A DNA stretch of 34,822 nt from Chloroflexota bacterium (lineage in GTDB: Bacteria; Chloroflexota; Anaerolineae; Anaerolineales; Anaerolineaceae), in NCBI GenBank assembly GCA_012517865.1, contig JAAYUC010000014.1:1-34822 (forward strand), read 5' to 3'. The stretch's first letter is position 1. Every line of letters starts with the position of its first letter. The notes beneath the pieces were generated by a model. It did no database searches, was not told where the DNA came from, and saw only the letters and a list, made by a program, of their open reading frames with translations. Below, one piece after another: positions 34,494 to 34,822 of this stretch. The translations under genes were made by a program, and so were the position numbers.

Positions 34494-34822
34494 CGCAGCA
34501 CCATAAAAGGCAAGGCGCTGTTTGTGCCGGGCTCTTCAGCGCGGTTGTATCAATGGCGGGCTGAAAAACACATCCTTCATTACGTTCAGGATAACAGAGA
34601 GGTTGTCATTCTGAGCGACGCCTCTGTTCCTGCCGGTGCCCTCACCGCGCGGGATGGCTGAGCGCAGGTCTCCTTCAGGCAGGTCAAGAGCCTGGAGACC
34701 TTTCGGTCAAATACCTTGCACGGTCAGGAGACCATGCAAGCACAAGGAGTCTGTCATTCTGAGCGAAGCGAAGAATCTCCCTGCTGCTAAAAAATGAGCC
34801 TATCCGTTCACACCGGTGCCCT
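34494..34822. repeat. Repeat-rich spacer upstream of the histidine kinase gene
   Basis: No gene is visible from 34,464 to the window end. A double-hairpin repeat copy lies at 34,694-34,747: GGAGACCTTTCGGTCA, then TTGCACGGTC-AGGA-GACCATGCAA with one mismatch, preceded by GCAGGTCTCC at 34,665. GTCATTCTGAG-type copies are at about 34,571-34,597 (inverted), 34,604-34,626 and 34,752-34,780; the last, TGTCATTCTGAGCGAAGCGA then AGAATCTCC, is the best preserved in the window. CCGGTGCCCT occurs at about 34,636 and again at the right edge, suggesting that the repeat array continues beyond it. Confidence 0.75.

Overview
The window reads as about 35 kb of chromosome from a fermentative, Gram-positive-type or monoderm-like anaerobe, most plausibly Chloroflexota (Anaerolineae). 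This assignment is an inference. It rests on the HrcA-GrpE-DnaK-DnaJ-PrmA order under a CIRCE operator, an unusually long SecA (1,338 residues) without the usual zinc tail, a biotin-dependent sodium-pump decarboxylase set, KamA, and moderately high GC. There is no rRNA, tRNA, CRISPR array, phage, plasmid or intact insertion sequence. Most of it is housekeeping or ordinary accessory sequence, with repeat-rich intergenic spaces.

Layout. 1-2,646 (minus): a sodium-translocating acyl-CoA decarboxylase operon (alpha, small membrane subunit, biotin carrier, and beta, which is cut by the window edge). 2,647-3,141: a gene-free spacer with strong hairpins. 3,142-5,505 (minus): a large membrane protein with a decayed PP2C-like N-terminus and a predicted propeller-like exterior, divergent from a CelD-type GNAT protein (5,586-6,626). 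6,659-12,398 (plus): the HrcA-regulated heat-shock operon hrcA-grpE-dnaK-dnaJ-prmA with promoter, CIRCE operator and an intercistronic hairpin. 12,509-13,159: a cytidylate-kinase-like protein. 13,169-14,749 (minus): a satD-DUF3307 pair whose promoter contains a palindromic operator between -35 and -10, with a second copy 82 bp upstream. 14,959-16,314 (minus): lysine 2,3-aminomutase. 16,682-18,577 (minus): an M23/TolB-like lipoprotein. 18,918-23,724 (plus): secA and surE. 23,725-24,453: a repeat-dense spacer. 24,494-27,489 (plus): a three-gene cassette (NTF2-like, SDR, CrtI-like FAD oxidoreductase). 27,637-28,380 (minus): a VanZ-like protein. 28,807-29,403 (plus): an FHA protein with a C-terminal membrane anchor. 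29,652-32,180 (plus): gyrA. 32,156-34,463 (minus): birA and a GAF/PAS histidine kinase. 34,464-34,822: more repeats.

How the genes fit together. The decarboxylase would couple decarboxylation of methylmalonyl-CoA (or a similar acyl-CoA) to Na+ export, and BirA could supply biotin ligation for its carrier subunit. The heat-shock operon is autoregulated through CIRCE. The remaining genes are largely unlinked single functions. The least ordinary signals are a dispersed double-hairpin repeat (six copies, both orientations, two inside tandem ~200-bp units), the satD operator pair, the large insertions in SecA, the catalytically dead PP2C-like membrane protein, and the unassigned three-gene redox cassette. 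I did not find a clear candidate for a wholly new biological system.
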